From positions 1 to 49,155 of the forward strand of contig JANQFQ010000044.1 of NCBI GenBank assembly GCA_028277765.1: DNA of 49,155 nucleotides, written 5' to 3'. Source of the DNA: Desulfobacterales bacterium (GTDB lineage Bacteria; Desulfobacterota; Desulfobacteria; Desulfobacterales; SURF-7). A program made the translations under genes and the position numbers. Below, piece after piece: positions 25,335 to 34,121 of the stretch (positions within the stretch are counted from its first letter, which is position 1; every line of letters begins with the position of its first letter). Under the pieces are notes generated by a model. That model made no database searches. It was given only the letters and a program-made list of their open reading frames with translations, and was not told the origin of the DNA.

Positions 25335-25973
25335 GTGAAACATTTTCTACTTCTTATTGTTCAATGTGCACTGATCTTAATATTAAGTGGGGTTTCCCAT
25401 GCTGATACATATAAGCATGATCCAACCGGAATCTGTTTCCCTGAGGAACTGGCTGGTATGACAAGGGGGAAAATTAGGGATCTTGAAACAGACTTTCCAG
25501 GATATGGCCTATCCGTGGGGTATAGCGCTCCAAGAATTAACGCGACCATTTATATCTATAACCTGGAAAGGGATGAGATTAAGGATGGTGCAGGAACTGA
25601 TTTTATCAACCTTTATTTTATGCAGCTTATAGAAGACATATACGCTATTGAAGAAAGGGGTTTTTACAGTTCCGTAAACAAACTCTCTGAGAGTGTTACC
25701 TTTCTCGGAACAGGTGATGACAGTCAGCAATTTTTAAAGGCTTCTTTTGAATATGTACAGCAGAAGGTTAAAAGACGTTCATACATGTATTTAACTGGGA
25801 GCAGGAACCATTTTTTTAAAATCAGATATACCTATCACGCTTCAGCAATAGCAGACGCAGAAAAAATGCTGCAGTCTTTTGAAAAGGAGACAGCCAATCT
25901 TCTGTCAGTAAAAAAACAGCAGAATGAGATTAAGGGCGCGGTATCAAAAAACGACAAACCTTTCAAAAAATAA
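25335..25973 (+). CDS. Secreted protein of unknown function (212 aa)
   Basis: I do not recognise the family. It starts at GTG 25335 behind a strong AAGGAG and has a signal peptide with likely cleavage after SHA near residue 23. The mature part is soluble, begins HDPTGICFPEELAGM, and appears alpha/beta (strand-rich middle, helical C-terminus). The tail is Lys-rich. It is followed after 15 bases by the Cys/Asp-rich barrel protein, so the two exported proteins are probably cotranscribed. Confidence 0.75.
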   Translation: MKHFLLLIVQCALILILSGVSHADTYKHDPTGICFPEELAGMTRGKIRDLETDFPGYGLSVGYSAPRINATIYIYNLERDEIKDGAGTDFINLYFMQLIEDIYAIEERGFYSSVNKLSESVTFLGTGDDSQQFLKASFEYVQQKVKRRSYMYLTGSRNHFFKIRYTYHASAIADAEKMLQSFEKETANLLSVKKQQNEIKGAVSKNDKPFKK

Positions 25974-25988
25974 GAAAGGATAAAAGAG

Positions 25989-26642
25989 ATGAAAAAAATA
26001 ATTATTTTTTTAATATTAATAGCGACCGTATCAGTTGCGTTCGCGGAAGAAGAGACCCTTCTTAATGCGGAGGACCTTACCTATAAAGGATTTTTCACCG
26101 GCATTTTAAAAGGGACAGAAATCAATGATCATGGCGCCGCTATTATCGGCGGCCGGGGAGGTGTTGTCATCAATAAACACTTGGCTCTTGGCGCTGGTCT
26201 TTACTGGCTTGTTAATGAAGTTGAAGGGAACCTGCAATACAAGGATGAAGATATTGAAATGTATTATGGAGGCTTCTGGATTGAATATATTTTTATGTCC
26301 GACAAACTTTACCATGTGAGCCTGGGTACTACATTAGGGTTAGGGGAGATCAGTTTTGATGAAGACTGTTATTATGATTGCCGTGATGATTGCCGTGATG
26401 ATTACCACTGCTATGACTGCAGGCATGACTGTTATGATGATTGTTATGATGTCTGCGATGATGATGATGACGGTTTTTTTGTTGTTGAGCCGGAGATCAA
26501 TATCATCCTGAACCTAACAAACAGTGTGCGGCTTGGAACCGGTGTCAGTTACAGACTGGTTGATGGTATTAATACAGATGGTCTGTCTGATTCAGATATG
26601 GGTGGATTTTCAGGACATATTTATGTGAAGGTGGGGTTTTGA
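25989..26642 (+). CDS. Predicted outer-membrane beta-barrel protein with Cys/Asp-rich insertion
   Basis: A 217-residue protein with a signal peptide (residues 1-19, cleavage after AFA) and alternating hydrophobic strands on both sides of an insertion, ending in Phe (VKVGF), the usual signal for barrel assembly. Strand-like parts are about 32-118 and 165-217, enough for an 8-stranded barrel. Residues 124-161 form a remarkable insert with eight Cys (127, 131, 135, 141, 144, 148, 152, 156) and about 17 Asp, mostly in D-C-x-D-D units, ending in five Asp. It would lie in a loop and could bind metal. The DNA there is a degenerate GATGATTGCCGTGAT-type tandem repeat. It is second in a likely two-gene operon. 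Confidence 0.78.
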   Translation: MKKIIIFLILIATVSVAFAEEETLLNAEDLTYKGFFTGILKGTEINDHGAAIIGGRGGVVINKHLALGAGLYWLVNEVEGNLQYKDEDIEMYYGGFWIEYIFMSDKLYHVSLGTTLGLGEISFDEDCYYDCRDDCRDDYHCYDCRHDCYDDCYDVCDDDDDGFFVVEPEINIILNLTNSVRLGTGVSYRLVDGINTDGLSDSDMGGFSGHIYVKVGF

Positions 26643-26728
26643 CCTAGTATCATCTCCATTTTTGATTTAGATCGTGATAAAAACTTTTAGATGTAGTCAT
26701 ACATTGAATTACAAGGAGAAAAAATACA

Positions 26729-27382
26729 TTGATTGACATTGACCGGCTTGCTTCAAGGCTGCCGGAAAAGCCAGGAATACAGTTTAAGGAAGATCTTTTC
26801 AATACGGTTATAATGGTACTGCTTGTAAAAGTTGAGGGCGAGTATCATTTTGTTTTTCAAAACAGGGTGCCTGAAATCAGACAGGGCGGGGAAGTCTGTT
26901 TTCCTGGTGGTGTTTATGATCCTAAAAGTGACTCTGGTTTTAAAGATACAGCATTAAGGGAGACCTGGGAAGAGATGGGGATCCCTGCTGATAAGATGAA
27001 TGTTATCGGTAGGCTTGATACCATGGTTGCGCCTTTGGGCGCCACAGTTGACGCGGTTGTGGGAGTCGCCGATGTTGAGAGCCTTGATGAGATAACTATC
27101 AATACAAAAGAGGTGGCATCCTTTTTTACTATACCGGTCTCTTTTTTTGAACAGAATGAACCTGAAATATACCATGTCGTCATTCAATCATGCCCTTCCT
27201 ATATTGACAGGAAAACCGGGAAAGAGGTTGTACTGCTCCCTGCAGAAGAGCTGGGGCTGCCTGAGATTTATTGGAAACCATGGGCTGGCAGAAAACGGAA
27301 TGTATACCTATACCGAACGGAGCAGGGCATGATATGGGGGATAACAGCTTGTTTTATAAAGGATTTTATTGGTTTTTTGTAA
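26729..27382 (+). CDS. Nudix hydrolase, CoA-pyrophosphatase-like
   Basis: A 217-residue Nudix protein. The Nudix box is GGVYDPKSD...ALRETWEEMGI (about residues 60-85), with the metal-binding REXXEE core (RETWEE). The preceding QGGEVCFPGG is typical of the NudL/NUDT7 CoA pyrophosphatase group, which hydrolyses CoA to phosphopantetheine and 3',5'-ADP. The start is TTG 26729 with AAGGAG about 10 bases upstream. The DJ-1 family gene follows 10 bases after its stop, so the two are cotranscribed. Confidence 0.85.
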   Translation: MIDIDRLASRLPEKPGIQFKEDLFNTVIMVLLVKVEGEYHFVFQNRVPEIRQGGEVCFPGGVYDPKSDSGFKDTALRETWEEMGIPADKMNVIGRLDTMVAPLGATVDAVVGVADVESLDEITINTKEVASFFTIPVSFFEQNEPEIYHVVIQSCPSYIDRKTGKEVVLLPAEELGLPEIYWKPWAGRKRNVYLYRTEQGMIWGITACFIKDFIGFL

Positions 27383-27392
27383 AGGAATTCTT

Positions 27393-27941
27393 ATGGATAA
27401 GCAAATACTGGTACCTATAGCAGACGGTACAGAGGAGATTGAGGCTGTATGTATTATTGATGTACTGCGGAGAGCGGGAGCATCGGTAACGGTCGCTTCT
27501 GTGGACAGCCTCCAGGTCACGGCATCGCGTGGTGTCAAGCTGGTGGCGGACTGTCTGATAAAAGACTGTACAGACAAAGTTTATGACTTGATCGCTCTGC
27601 CCGGAGGGATGCCGGGTGCTGAGCATCTGAGGGATTCTCAAGATCTGAGGATCCTACTGGAGCGCCAGCAAAAAGAGGGAAGGCTATATGCCGCCATCTG
27701 CGCTTCTCCTGTGGTTATACTCCAACACCATGGCCTACTGAAATCTATGAATGCCACCTGCCATCCGGCTTTTACTGACACACTTGTTAATATTGAAGCT
27801 GTTGAAACAAGGGTTGTGGTTGACGGCATATGCATTACAAGCAGGGGACCTGGCACGGCCATAGAGTTCGCGCTGAAACTGGTTGAATGCCTTTATGGGA
27901 AGGAAAAAGCTGGGGAGATTGCCGAACCGATGGTTATATGA
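27393..27941 (+). CDS. DJ-1/PfpI-family protein (YajL-like)
   Basis: A 182-residue DJ-1 superfamily protein. The nucleophile-elbow cysteine is in AAICASPVV (about residue 106) and the partner Glu in DGTEEIE (about residue 16), the pair conserved in DJ-1/YajL. YajL-type proteins protect against oxidative or carbonyl stress; the exact reaction is debated. ATG 27393 (MDKQILVPIADG) is chosen over an upstream ATG because AAAGGA lies 6 bases before it. It is the second gene after the Nudix hydrolase. A repeat cluster starts just downstream. Confidence 0.9.
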   Translation: MDKQILVPIADGTEEIEAVCIIDVLRRAGASVTVASVDSLQVTASRGVKLVADCLIKDCTDKVYDLIALPGGMPGAEHLRDSQDLRILLERQQKEGRLYAAICASPVVILQHHGLLKSMNATCHPAFTDTLVNIEAVETRVVVDGICITSRGPGTAIEFALKLVECLYGKEKAGEIAEPMVI

Positions 27942-27950
27942 AATGTGAAC

Positions 27951-28033
27951 AACCATCGTAGGGTGGGCTATGCCCACCAAATAAGTCAAGATACATTATG
28001 AAACAGTAGATGGTGGGCACAGCCCACCCTACA
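27951..28033. repeat. Two-arm GGTGGGC hairpin element
   Basis: The left arm CGTAGGGTGGGCTATGCCCACC (27957-27978) and right arm GATGGTGGGCACAGCCCACC (28010-28029) are inverted around a spacer closely matching 8646-8720. Both arms are intact, so this is a better-preserved copy. Confidence 0.85.
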
Positions 28034-28040
28034 TTTTATT

Positions 28041-28131
28041 TGTAAAAGTCTAGATCTTACACTGTATGTAAAATCAAGTATTGGTCAGGACAATATTCGG
28101 GATTGGCGAACACAAGGTTCGCCCCTACTAC
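28041..28131. repeat. AAAATCAAGTATTGGTCAGG repeat plus GGCGAAC hairpin
   Basis: Positions 28061-28094 match 9702-9737 (inverted) and 33451-33489. The flanking TGTAAAAGTCTAGAT is shared with 9985-10012. Directly after, GGCGAAC-ACAAG-GTTCGCC (28105-28123) plus CCTAC forms a different hairpin repeat. All are stacked between the DJ-1 gene and the convergent response-regulator gene. Confidence 0.7.
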
Positions 28132-28140
28132 AATCGATGT

Positions 28141-29136
28141 TTACTTTTCTTGGTGAAATCTAAGATAAGGGCCCAGCTTATCATAATGTTCTTTTACCAT
28201 GAACTCGGCTTTAACATTTACATCGTCAACAGCCTTAACAATAACCACCCGCTTGATCAGTGATTTGGGCAGGTCATCAAGATTAAATTCCAACTTTAAT
28301 TCATCACCAATAGTAAAATTTTGTTTTACATTCAGTTTCAGCTGTAGGCCTTCACGGGTAATTTTTGTTACTGTCATTCTTCCCCTGTTGTCACCGAATA
28401 AGAATATCCCCGGCAGTTCAGTCTGGTCCTGCGAAGGTTCAGCCAGCTCGTCAGGTTCGTCCATATCCATGACATTAACCATATCTGCGCTTTCAATCAA
28501 CTCTGAGAGGCTTGAGTTGATCCTTTTCGCGATTTCTTGTTTAGGGAGCTTCTTAAAACGGAACTTTGCTTTCCCTTTTGAGATGACAGCAATTGCAGCG
28601 TCTTCTCCTTTCATACTCTCATAGGCGGCATTGTAAAGGATCCCTTTTTTAAAATAGAAAAGACCCTTTCCGTCATCAGGCAGGATGACCTCGAAAAGGC
28701 ATGATTTTTTTTCCATCTCAATCATTTTAAGAAAGCTCGCTACAGAGATGCCATATAGAGCGCCTTTAGGAGCATCCTTTTCCAGGGCATTACTGATCAT
28801 GTTGCCCAGTTTATTTGCCTTAAACGGTTTTTTAATAAAATGGAGGATATCTTTTGGAAGCCTATTGATTACATCAGGTGTTTCATAAGCAGTCATGACA
28901 AAACATGGGATAGCCGGATAATGCTCGTTGATATGCGCCAGAAGAGCAAGACCGTCAACTTCAGGCATTACGATATCTGTGACCACCAGTGAAATATTGT
29001 TGTCCTCCAAGATGTCAATTGCCTCTTTACCGTCTTCTGCACCAAGGACTGTAAATTCATCAGAATACTCTTCAAGGGCTGTAATCAGAAGGTTTAAAAA
29101 AACAGTATCATCATCAGCAATAAGGATTTTACTCAT
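28141..29136 (-). CDS. Response regulator: REC - PATAN (DUF4388-like) - C-terminal PilZ-like domain
   Basis: A 331-residue protein. The receiver domain (1-120) has the acidic pocket Asp8-10, phospho-acceptor Asp54 (VTDIVMPEVDG) and Lys in FIKKPF. Residues about 125-215 resemble the PATAN/DUF4388 domain (GALYGISVASFLKMIEME, FYFKKGILYNA). The last 95 or so residues look like a PilZ-type barrel (RGRMTVTKITREGLQLKL...IGDELKLEF), though the arginine motif is weak, so c-di-GMP binding is uncertain. There is no DNA-binding domain. The output is probably protein-protein contact. It lies downstream of the hybrid kinase on the same strand, 137 bases apart, and may be its partner. Confidence 0.8.
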   Translation of the reverse strand: MSKILIADDDTVFLNLLITALEEYSDEFTVLGAEDGKEAIDILEDNNISLVVTDIVMPEVDGLALLAHINEHYPAIPCFVMTAYETPDVINRLPKDILHFIKKPFKANKLGNMISNALEKDAPKGALYGISVASFLKMIEMEKKSCLFEVILPDDGKGLFYFKKGILYNAAYESMKGEDAAIAVISKGKAKFRFKKLPKQEIAKRINSSLSELIESADMVNVMDMDEPDELAEPSQDQTELPGIFLFGDNRGRMTVTKITREGLQLKLNVKQNFTIGDELKLEFNLDDLPKSLIKRVVIVKAVDDVNVKAEFMVKEHYDKLGPYLRFHQEK

Positions 29137-29273
29137 ATGTTCTCCGTTTTTAAATAATTGATAAACGTCAGCTTTGTTTGAATGGCAAGCTGGTGTACAG
29201 ACGCCACCAGAATAAAAAAAGACTAAATTTTCTTTTATACTAGCATATACTTTTTCTCAATGCAAACCGAGGG

Positions 29274-31751
29274 TTATATTTTTTTGTAATATTCTTTTTT
29301 TATAATTGCCAGGGCTTCTGATACCTGCTGAAACGCTTTTTCAGCAGATGCTATCTCATTGATAATTTTTTCATGATCTTCTTCAGTGCATGCGTCTTCA
29401 AGTATTTTTGCCGAGGTCCGCAGGTCATAAGCCGCGACATTTCCTGCCGCCCCTTTCAGGGAATGTGCCTTTATCTTTGCGGCATCATAGTCTCCGGCAT
29501 TGATAAGGGCGAGGATATCATGAGAAAATTTTTCGTGCGTAGAGCAGTAGTTGTCGAGAACACCTACATACTTTTCCCACGAAATACCCAGCCGATCAAC
29601 CCCTTCCTTAATATTAAGACCAGGAAGGGAATCAGGGATTTCATTTCCTGGTGATTTGTCCGGTATGGTTACAATACCAGAATCAGGAAGGGGCTTTAAT
29701 CCTTCAATATTTTTTCTTAGAACCGCGAAAAGCTTTTTATGTTCAATCGGTTTAGGGACAAAGTCATTCATACCGGCATCAAGGCAGTTTATCCGGTCCT
29801 CGCGCATGGCGTGGGCGGTCATGGCAATGACAGGGAGGCACTCCTTTTTTAATTCTTTTCTGATTATCCTCGTTGCTTCAAATCCATCCATTTGGGGCAT
29901 CTGGATGTCCATCAGCACAGCGTCATAATCCTTACGCTGTATCATCTCAATGGCTTCAAGGCCGTTTTCAGCCTTATCTGGAGAGATGCCAGCTGTCGTA
30001 AGTATTTCTACAGCTACTAACTGGTTGGTTGGATTGTCTTCAACAAGGAGAATATTTATGTCCTTAAACTCATCTTCTGAAATAAGGCTGGTTTCGGCTG
30101 CCATTGTTGAAGATGGCTCATAGCCAAACAGTTCCATTGCGGTATCAAATAGCATTGATTGCTTAATCGGTTTTACCAGGAAACTCTCGACACCCGCATC
30201 CTTGGCACGCCTGATGTCTGTTTCACTCCCTGAGGTGCTCATTATTATTATTGGAATGTCTTTGCCGCCATCACTATTTTTAATTTTTTCAGACAGCTGA
30301 ATCCCGTCCATATCCGGAAGGCCTGTATCGATAAGGACGATCCCCGGCTGTTTATCGTTACATAGGGAAAGCGCGTTTTCACCGTTTTTCGCTATTTTAG
30401 TTTTAAAACCAAATGATTTGAGATAGCGTTTCAGGACACTGAGAGTAGAGGGATTATCTTCCACGATCAGTGATGTTACGCCTTTCATGTTTTCCGGAAC
30501 TACGTTTGGCTCTTTCTCTTCTTCATGTGATATGTCAAATGCTAGTTTAAAGAAAAAGGAACTTCCTTTACCTGGTTCACTTTCAACCCATATGTCGCCA
30601 CCTTGCAATTTTACAATGTTTTTACAAATAGCAAGACCTAGACCCGTGCCTCCGTAAATTCTGGTTACAGAACCATCAGCCTGGGCAAATGCACCGAAAA
30701 GCCTGTTCGATACTTCAGGTTCTATCCCTATGCCGGTATCTCGAACACAAAATTGCAGGGCAGCTGATGAGCTGTTCACCGACTTAGTGTCAACAGAAAT
30801 GCATATTTCTCCGCGTTCCGTAAATTTAAATGCGTTTGCAACCAGATTTATCAGAACCTGCCTCAGACGGAACGGGTCAGTAATGATGACGCGCGGTACC
30901 TCTGGGTTGATATCAACGATAAACTCAACCTCTTTTTCCTGGCTCTTTAGGATGAACATGTCTGAAACTTCTTCAACAGCCTCCCTTATTGAGACAGGAA
31001 TTTTGTCAAATTCAAGTTTCCCAGCCTCTATTTTTGAAAAATCTAGGATATCATTAATAAGGTTCAAAAGGGACCTGGATGATGATCTTACAATATTAAG
31101 GTATTCCCTCTGCTTTCGGTTCAGTATCGTGCTCATGACAAGATCGCTCATCCCGATAATTGCATTCATGGGGGTCCGGATTTCATGACTCATGTTGGCA
31201 AGGAATTGACTCTTGGCCCTTGTGGAATCGTCAGCTATTTTTTTGGCTTTCTTGAGTTCACGGTTCGCTGATTCCAGGGCTGCTGTGCGGGCCCTGACCT
31301 TGGCTTCAAGATTTTCACTGTATTCTTTCAGTTGTTTGTGGGTACTGCTGAGTTCATTTTGTTGTTCCTTGAGAATTTCGTTGAGAAGCTGAGTCTGCCT
31401 CATTTTACCCATAAGGGATTCCTGTTGTTTGCCCACAACCGCACCCGCAAGAATGAGAAAACCACCCCACGCGCAAGTATTTAGATATATTTCCAATTGA
31501 GACATGTTTTCTATAAGCGGTTTGCTTGAAAAAGCTAAATGTGCAAAACCGAGCATGAGACAAAAAACTGCGCATAGAACAGATTCCTTGAATCCAAGTA
31601 GATATCCTGCCATGATCACCGGGAGGAAGTAGAAATAAGAAATAATTATCTTCTGAGGTACCCAGGTATTCACAATCATCACCGTCACCAGGATAATCAG
31701 AACAAAGATCTCATCAAAGTTGTTTCTAAGAAAGGTATTGATCTTAAGCAC
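29274..31751 (-). CDS. Hybrid histidine kinase: membrane sensor - HisKA - HATPase - REC - REC - Hpt
   Basis: A membrane-bound phosphorelay kinase. Residue numbers here count from the upstream ATG at 31769. N-terminal helices (about 20-112) form an integral membrane sensor with little periplasmic sequence. A coiled coil (130-180) leads to the dimerisation domain with His195 (NMSHEIRTP). The ATPase has the N box (Asn312) and G boxes (DTGIGI, GGTGLGLA). Two receivers carry Asp481 (LIDTGLPDMDG) and Asp621 (LMDIQMPQMDG), and a C-terminal Hpt has His769 (AHSLKGAAGN). The relay is therefore complete in one chain. I prefer GTG 31751 as the start because AAGGAG lies 6 bases before it, inside the longer frame. 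Cognate output may be the REC-PATAN-PilZ protein. Confidence 0.93.
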   Translation of the reverse strand: MLKINTFLRNNFDEIFVLIILVTVMIVNTWVPQKIIISYFYFLPVIMAGYLLGFKESVLCAVFCLMLGFAHLAFSSKPLIENMSQLEIYLNTCAWGGFLILAGAVVGKQQESLMGKMRQTQLLNEILKEQQNELSSTHKQLKEYSENLEAKVRARTAALESANRELKKAKKIADDSTRAKSQFLANMSHEIRTPMNAIIGMSDLVMSTILNRKQREYLNIVRSSSRSLLNLINDILDFSKIEAGKLEFDKIPVSIREAVEEVSDMFILKSQEKEVEFIVDINPEVPRVIITDPFRLRQVLINLVANAFKFTERGEICISVDTKSVNSSSAALQFCVRDTGIGIEPEVSNRLFGAFAQADGSVTRIYGGTGLGLAICKNIVKLQGGDIWVESEPGKGSSFFFKLAFDISHEEEKEPNVVPENMKGVTSLIVEDNPSTLSVLKRYLKSFGFKTKIAKNGENALSLCNDKQPGIVLIDTGLPDMDGIQLSEKIKNSDGGKDIPIIIMSTSGSETDIRRAKDAGVESFLVKPIKQSMLFDTAMELFGYEPSSTMAAETSLISEDEFKDINILLVEDNPTNQLVAVEILTTAGISPDKAENGLEAIEMIQRKDYDAVLMDIQMPQMDGFEATRIIRKELKKECLPVIAMTAHAMREDRINCLDAGMNDFVPKPIEHKKLFAVLRKNIEGLKPLPDSGIVTIPDKSPGNEIPDSLPGLNIKEGVDRLGISWEKYVGVLDNYCSTHEKFSHDILALINAGDYDAAKIKAHSLKGAAGNVAAYDLRTSAKILEDACTEEDHEKIINEIASAEKAFQQVSEALAIIKKEYYKKI

Positions 31752-31808
31752 AGAATTCTCCTTTTGCATTAAAGCAGATGGTGAGGCTGAATGAAACAGC
31801 CCAAATTA

Positions 31809-32510
31809 TTAATCAAAATCTTTATGTGTTATTTTCCTGCCTGGCGGTGAAACAATAAAATCGCTATTCCAGGGGCCCTTAAGCAGTCTGGCGATAAGTG
31901 TTGTCGTACCTTTGATCGGTTCATATTTTAAGTTCAGTTTTTCAGCGGTTTTCCGGGCGAATTCATAATAATGTTCCTGATCCTGATATCCCATGTCAAT
32001 AAATGCAAGGCGCGTATAATTTTTAAGCATTTCATATTTTACCATTTCAGCGTTCGCTTTCCCATATTTTTTTTCAACCCTGTCAAGTTCTTCAATGAGC
32101 GTGGCACCCGCCCTGATCCAGCCTGGTGAGAGATAATATGTCCCGATATTGTCTGTTAACAGCTTCCTGTATCGGGATTGTGAACCCAGAAACATGGCGA
32201 TACAGTCATCAATGCGGGGAATGACGAGTCTGCTCCTGGGGGCTGAAATGCCAATAACTGCTTTTGAGCATCGGCCATAACCTATTATAATTGTGTCAAA
32301 GGCTGACGTGTCTTCATTGATGACAGCCTGAAGTTCTTTTCTTAGTTTATCAGGATGGTTATGCAAATGAGCATCCATGGCGTGGTATGCCATATCCTTA
32401 GGGATTAACGGCAAGGCTTCTTCAATAATTGTGGCGCAGGCAATTATCTTTGATTGACCGCTGTATTTCTGTGTATTCTGAGACGAATTGCCGGAGGCTG
32501 AAATATTCAT
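31809..32510 (-). CDS. DUF1638 family protein
   Basis: A 233-residue protein recognised by DUF1638 features: YGRCSKAVIGI, LVIPRIDDCIAMFLGS and the aromatic GTYYLSPGWI. It is a soluble protein of unknown biochemical function, seen mostly in anaerobes and methanogens and often near corrinoid or methyl-transfer genes. No such genes are adjacent here. The conserved Cys, Asp and His residues could bind metal. The N-terminal 18 residues are Ser/Asn-rich and probably disordered, so the true start may be further in. It lies just upstream of the hybrid kinase on the same strand (57 bases). Confidence 0.8.
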   Translation of the reverse strand: MNISASGNSSQNTQKYSGQSKIIACATIIEEALPLIPKDMAYHAMDAHLHNHPDKLRKELQAVINEDTSAFDTIIIGYGRCSKAVIGISAPRSRLVIPRIDDCIAMFLGSQSRYRKLLTDNIGTYYLSPGWIRAGATLIEELDRVEKKYGKANAEMVKYEMLKNYTRLAFIDMGYQDQEHYYEFARKTAEKLNLKYEPIKGTTTLIARLLKGPWNSDFIVSPPGRKITHKDFD

Positions 32511-32792
32511 GTTCGTAATTTAACTGATTTTAAATTAATCAACAAGTAAAAACAGTGCTTTTAAGCAGTTAAAAAGGTACATATGCGGAAGATTTTACTA
32601 TTGAAATATTCTGGCTTAGCATGTAATGTATTTAGTTACTTTAGGAATATATTTATCCGGCAATTCAGGGATACTATCTGAAATCAAAGAGAATTATAGT
32701 TCAACTTGTATCTTGCTGAAACTTTATTGATACTTACAAATATATACTTTTTATAGTACAACTAATAATTAACAGGCTGAAGAGGTGATAAG

Positions 32793-33449
32793 TTGTTTAT
32801 TGATAAAGAGACATCTGAAATCGCTAATGGATGTGAAATTGAAGCAGGAACGAATTTGTATATAGAAGTTGAAGGGCTTGATGACATGGTGTCTGGATCA
32901 TTTGTGGGCATCATGGAGAACGGTGATTTTGTCATTACGCCACCCTTACGGTTTGATAAGATTCGAGAAAACCTTGTCCAGTCAGAAAAGATTATCGTCA
33001 AATATCCATATCAGGGAAGTATTCTCGAAGTGGAGACAAAATATATCGGCTTTGTTACTGAACCGGCTGAGCTTGTTTTGTTTGAGAAACCAGTTAAAAT
33101 CAATCGGCGGGAGCAGCGCTCTGAGAAACGATTCATATGTTTTATCTCAGTCAATGCAGAACTGTTTGGGAAGAAAAAAAATGGTATTATACGGGATATT
33201 AGCCGGAATGGATGCCGGTGTAACTTTGTTTTTAAAGAAGATGAGGAAATCCCGGTTAAAAGGATTGACAGGATCATTCTGCGCTGCAAGTTTCCGGGGA
33301 TATCTGAAGAAAAAGAGATTACAGGAGAAGTGAAAAATTACCTGATCCACGGGACGATTGTGACTTTTGGTATACTGTTTATTGACACTGCAGATGATAT
33401 ACAGAAAATAATTGATAATTATATTCTGTCCATAGAAGATTTTTCCTAA
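32793..33449 (+). CDS. YcgR-type PilZ protein
   Basis: A 218-residue two-domain protein. Residues about 10-100 resemble the YcgR N-terminal (PilZN) barrel. From about 105 the PilZ domain starts with RREQRSEKR, containing the RxxxR motif, and continues with IRDISRNGCRC, the DxSxxG motif, so c-di-GMP binding is expected. YcgR proteins brake flagellar rotation or act on other surface machines; no flagellar gene is in the window. The start is TTG 32793 behind GAGGTG. The spacer before it (32511-32792) is AT-rich and shows no other feature. Confidence 0.88.
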   Translation: MFIDKETSEIANGCEIEAGTNLYIEVEGLDDMVSGSFVGIMENGDFVITPPLRFDKIRENLVQSEKIIVKYPYQGSILEVETKYIGFVTEPAELVLFEKPVKINRREQRSEKRFICFISVNAELFGKKKNGIIRDISRNGCRCNFVFKEDEEIPVKRIDRIILRCKFPGISEEKEITGEVKNYLIHGTIVTFGILFIDTADDIQKIIDNYILSIEDFS

Positions 33450-33450
33450 T

Positions 33451-33489
33451 ACAATTTCAAATGTAAAATCAAGTAAAGGTCAGGACAAT
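33451..33489. repeat. AAAATCAAGTA..GGTCAGG dispersed repeat between convergent genes
   Basis: This is the third copy of the family seen at 9702-9737 and 28061-28094, here somewhat diverged. It fills exactly the gap between the stop codons of the YcgR-like gene and the lipoprotein gene. Confidence 0.65.
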
Positions 33490-33927
33490 TTAAGTCCCTT
33501 GTCCGGCTTTTACCAGTTCATCCATCACTTTTTTTACTTCAGCCAAGGCTTTCTGAACCTCAGGGTTTAACTTGTATTCAGTTATTTTCATGTTCGCGGA
33601 CTGAAGCCTTAGACTGGCTGCCTGCATTCTCTCCATTTCTTTTTTAATCTCTTCAGGCGGTATTTCAGTATTCTGAAGCTCCGGATATTTCTTGGCAAGA
33701 ATTTTCACTTTTGGAATTAAATTTTCAAGGTCTTTTGCAAAAGCCATTGTAGCGGCTATGATATCCTCGGCATTCTCAGCCTTTTCCATTGCATTCGAGC
33801 AGGTATCTATAGCAGTTATACGCTCTTCCATGAGTTCCTTGACATCATTGTATTTACCCGTACATGCGGAAAAAAAGAAAAGGAAAAATAAAATGGTCAG
33901 GAAACTTGAATATCTCTGTATTTTCAA
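33490..33927 (-). CDS. Small helical lipoprotein (145 aa)
   Basis: The N-terminus is a lipoprotein signal (hydrophobic residues about 8-20, lipobox FFSAC, Cys22). The mature part is strongly helical and charged, with heptad-like patterns (DVKELMEERITAIDTCSNAM, EIKKEMERMQAASLRL, EVQKALAEVKKVMDEL), so it may form a helical hairpin in the periplasm. I do not recognise a family. The start is TTG 33927 with AAGGAG 6 bases upstream; the frame continues further upstream but without a signal-peptide-like start. Confidence 0.78.
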   Translation of the reverse strand: MKIQRYSSFLTILFFLFFFSACTGKYNDVKELMEERITAIDTCSNAMEKAENAEDIIAATMAFAKDLENLIPKVKILAKKYPELQNTEIPPEEIKKEMERMQAASLRLQSANMKITEYKLNPEVQKALAEVKKVMDELVKAGQGT

Positions 33928-34121
33928 AGTAATCTCCTTATATTTCAGGGAAAATGATTGAAGTTTATTGCTACACTGAATACAAAAACCTGTCAATATT
34001 TTTAAAAACAGTATATGCCTATTTTTTTGACTTTTTAAAAGTCATCATTTATGTATAGCTATGTCTTAAAGAATGGCTTTATTAGCTGCTTACCGTTTGT
34101 TTTGATGAAAGGATTTTAATA

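Noticed and set aside
26378..26471. CRISPR-like or satellite interpretation of the GATTGCCGTGAT repeats
   Set aside because: The units are short, uneven and in frame within a gene with signal peptide and barrel features, with no spacers of constant length. It is a coding tandem repeat.
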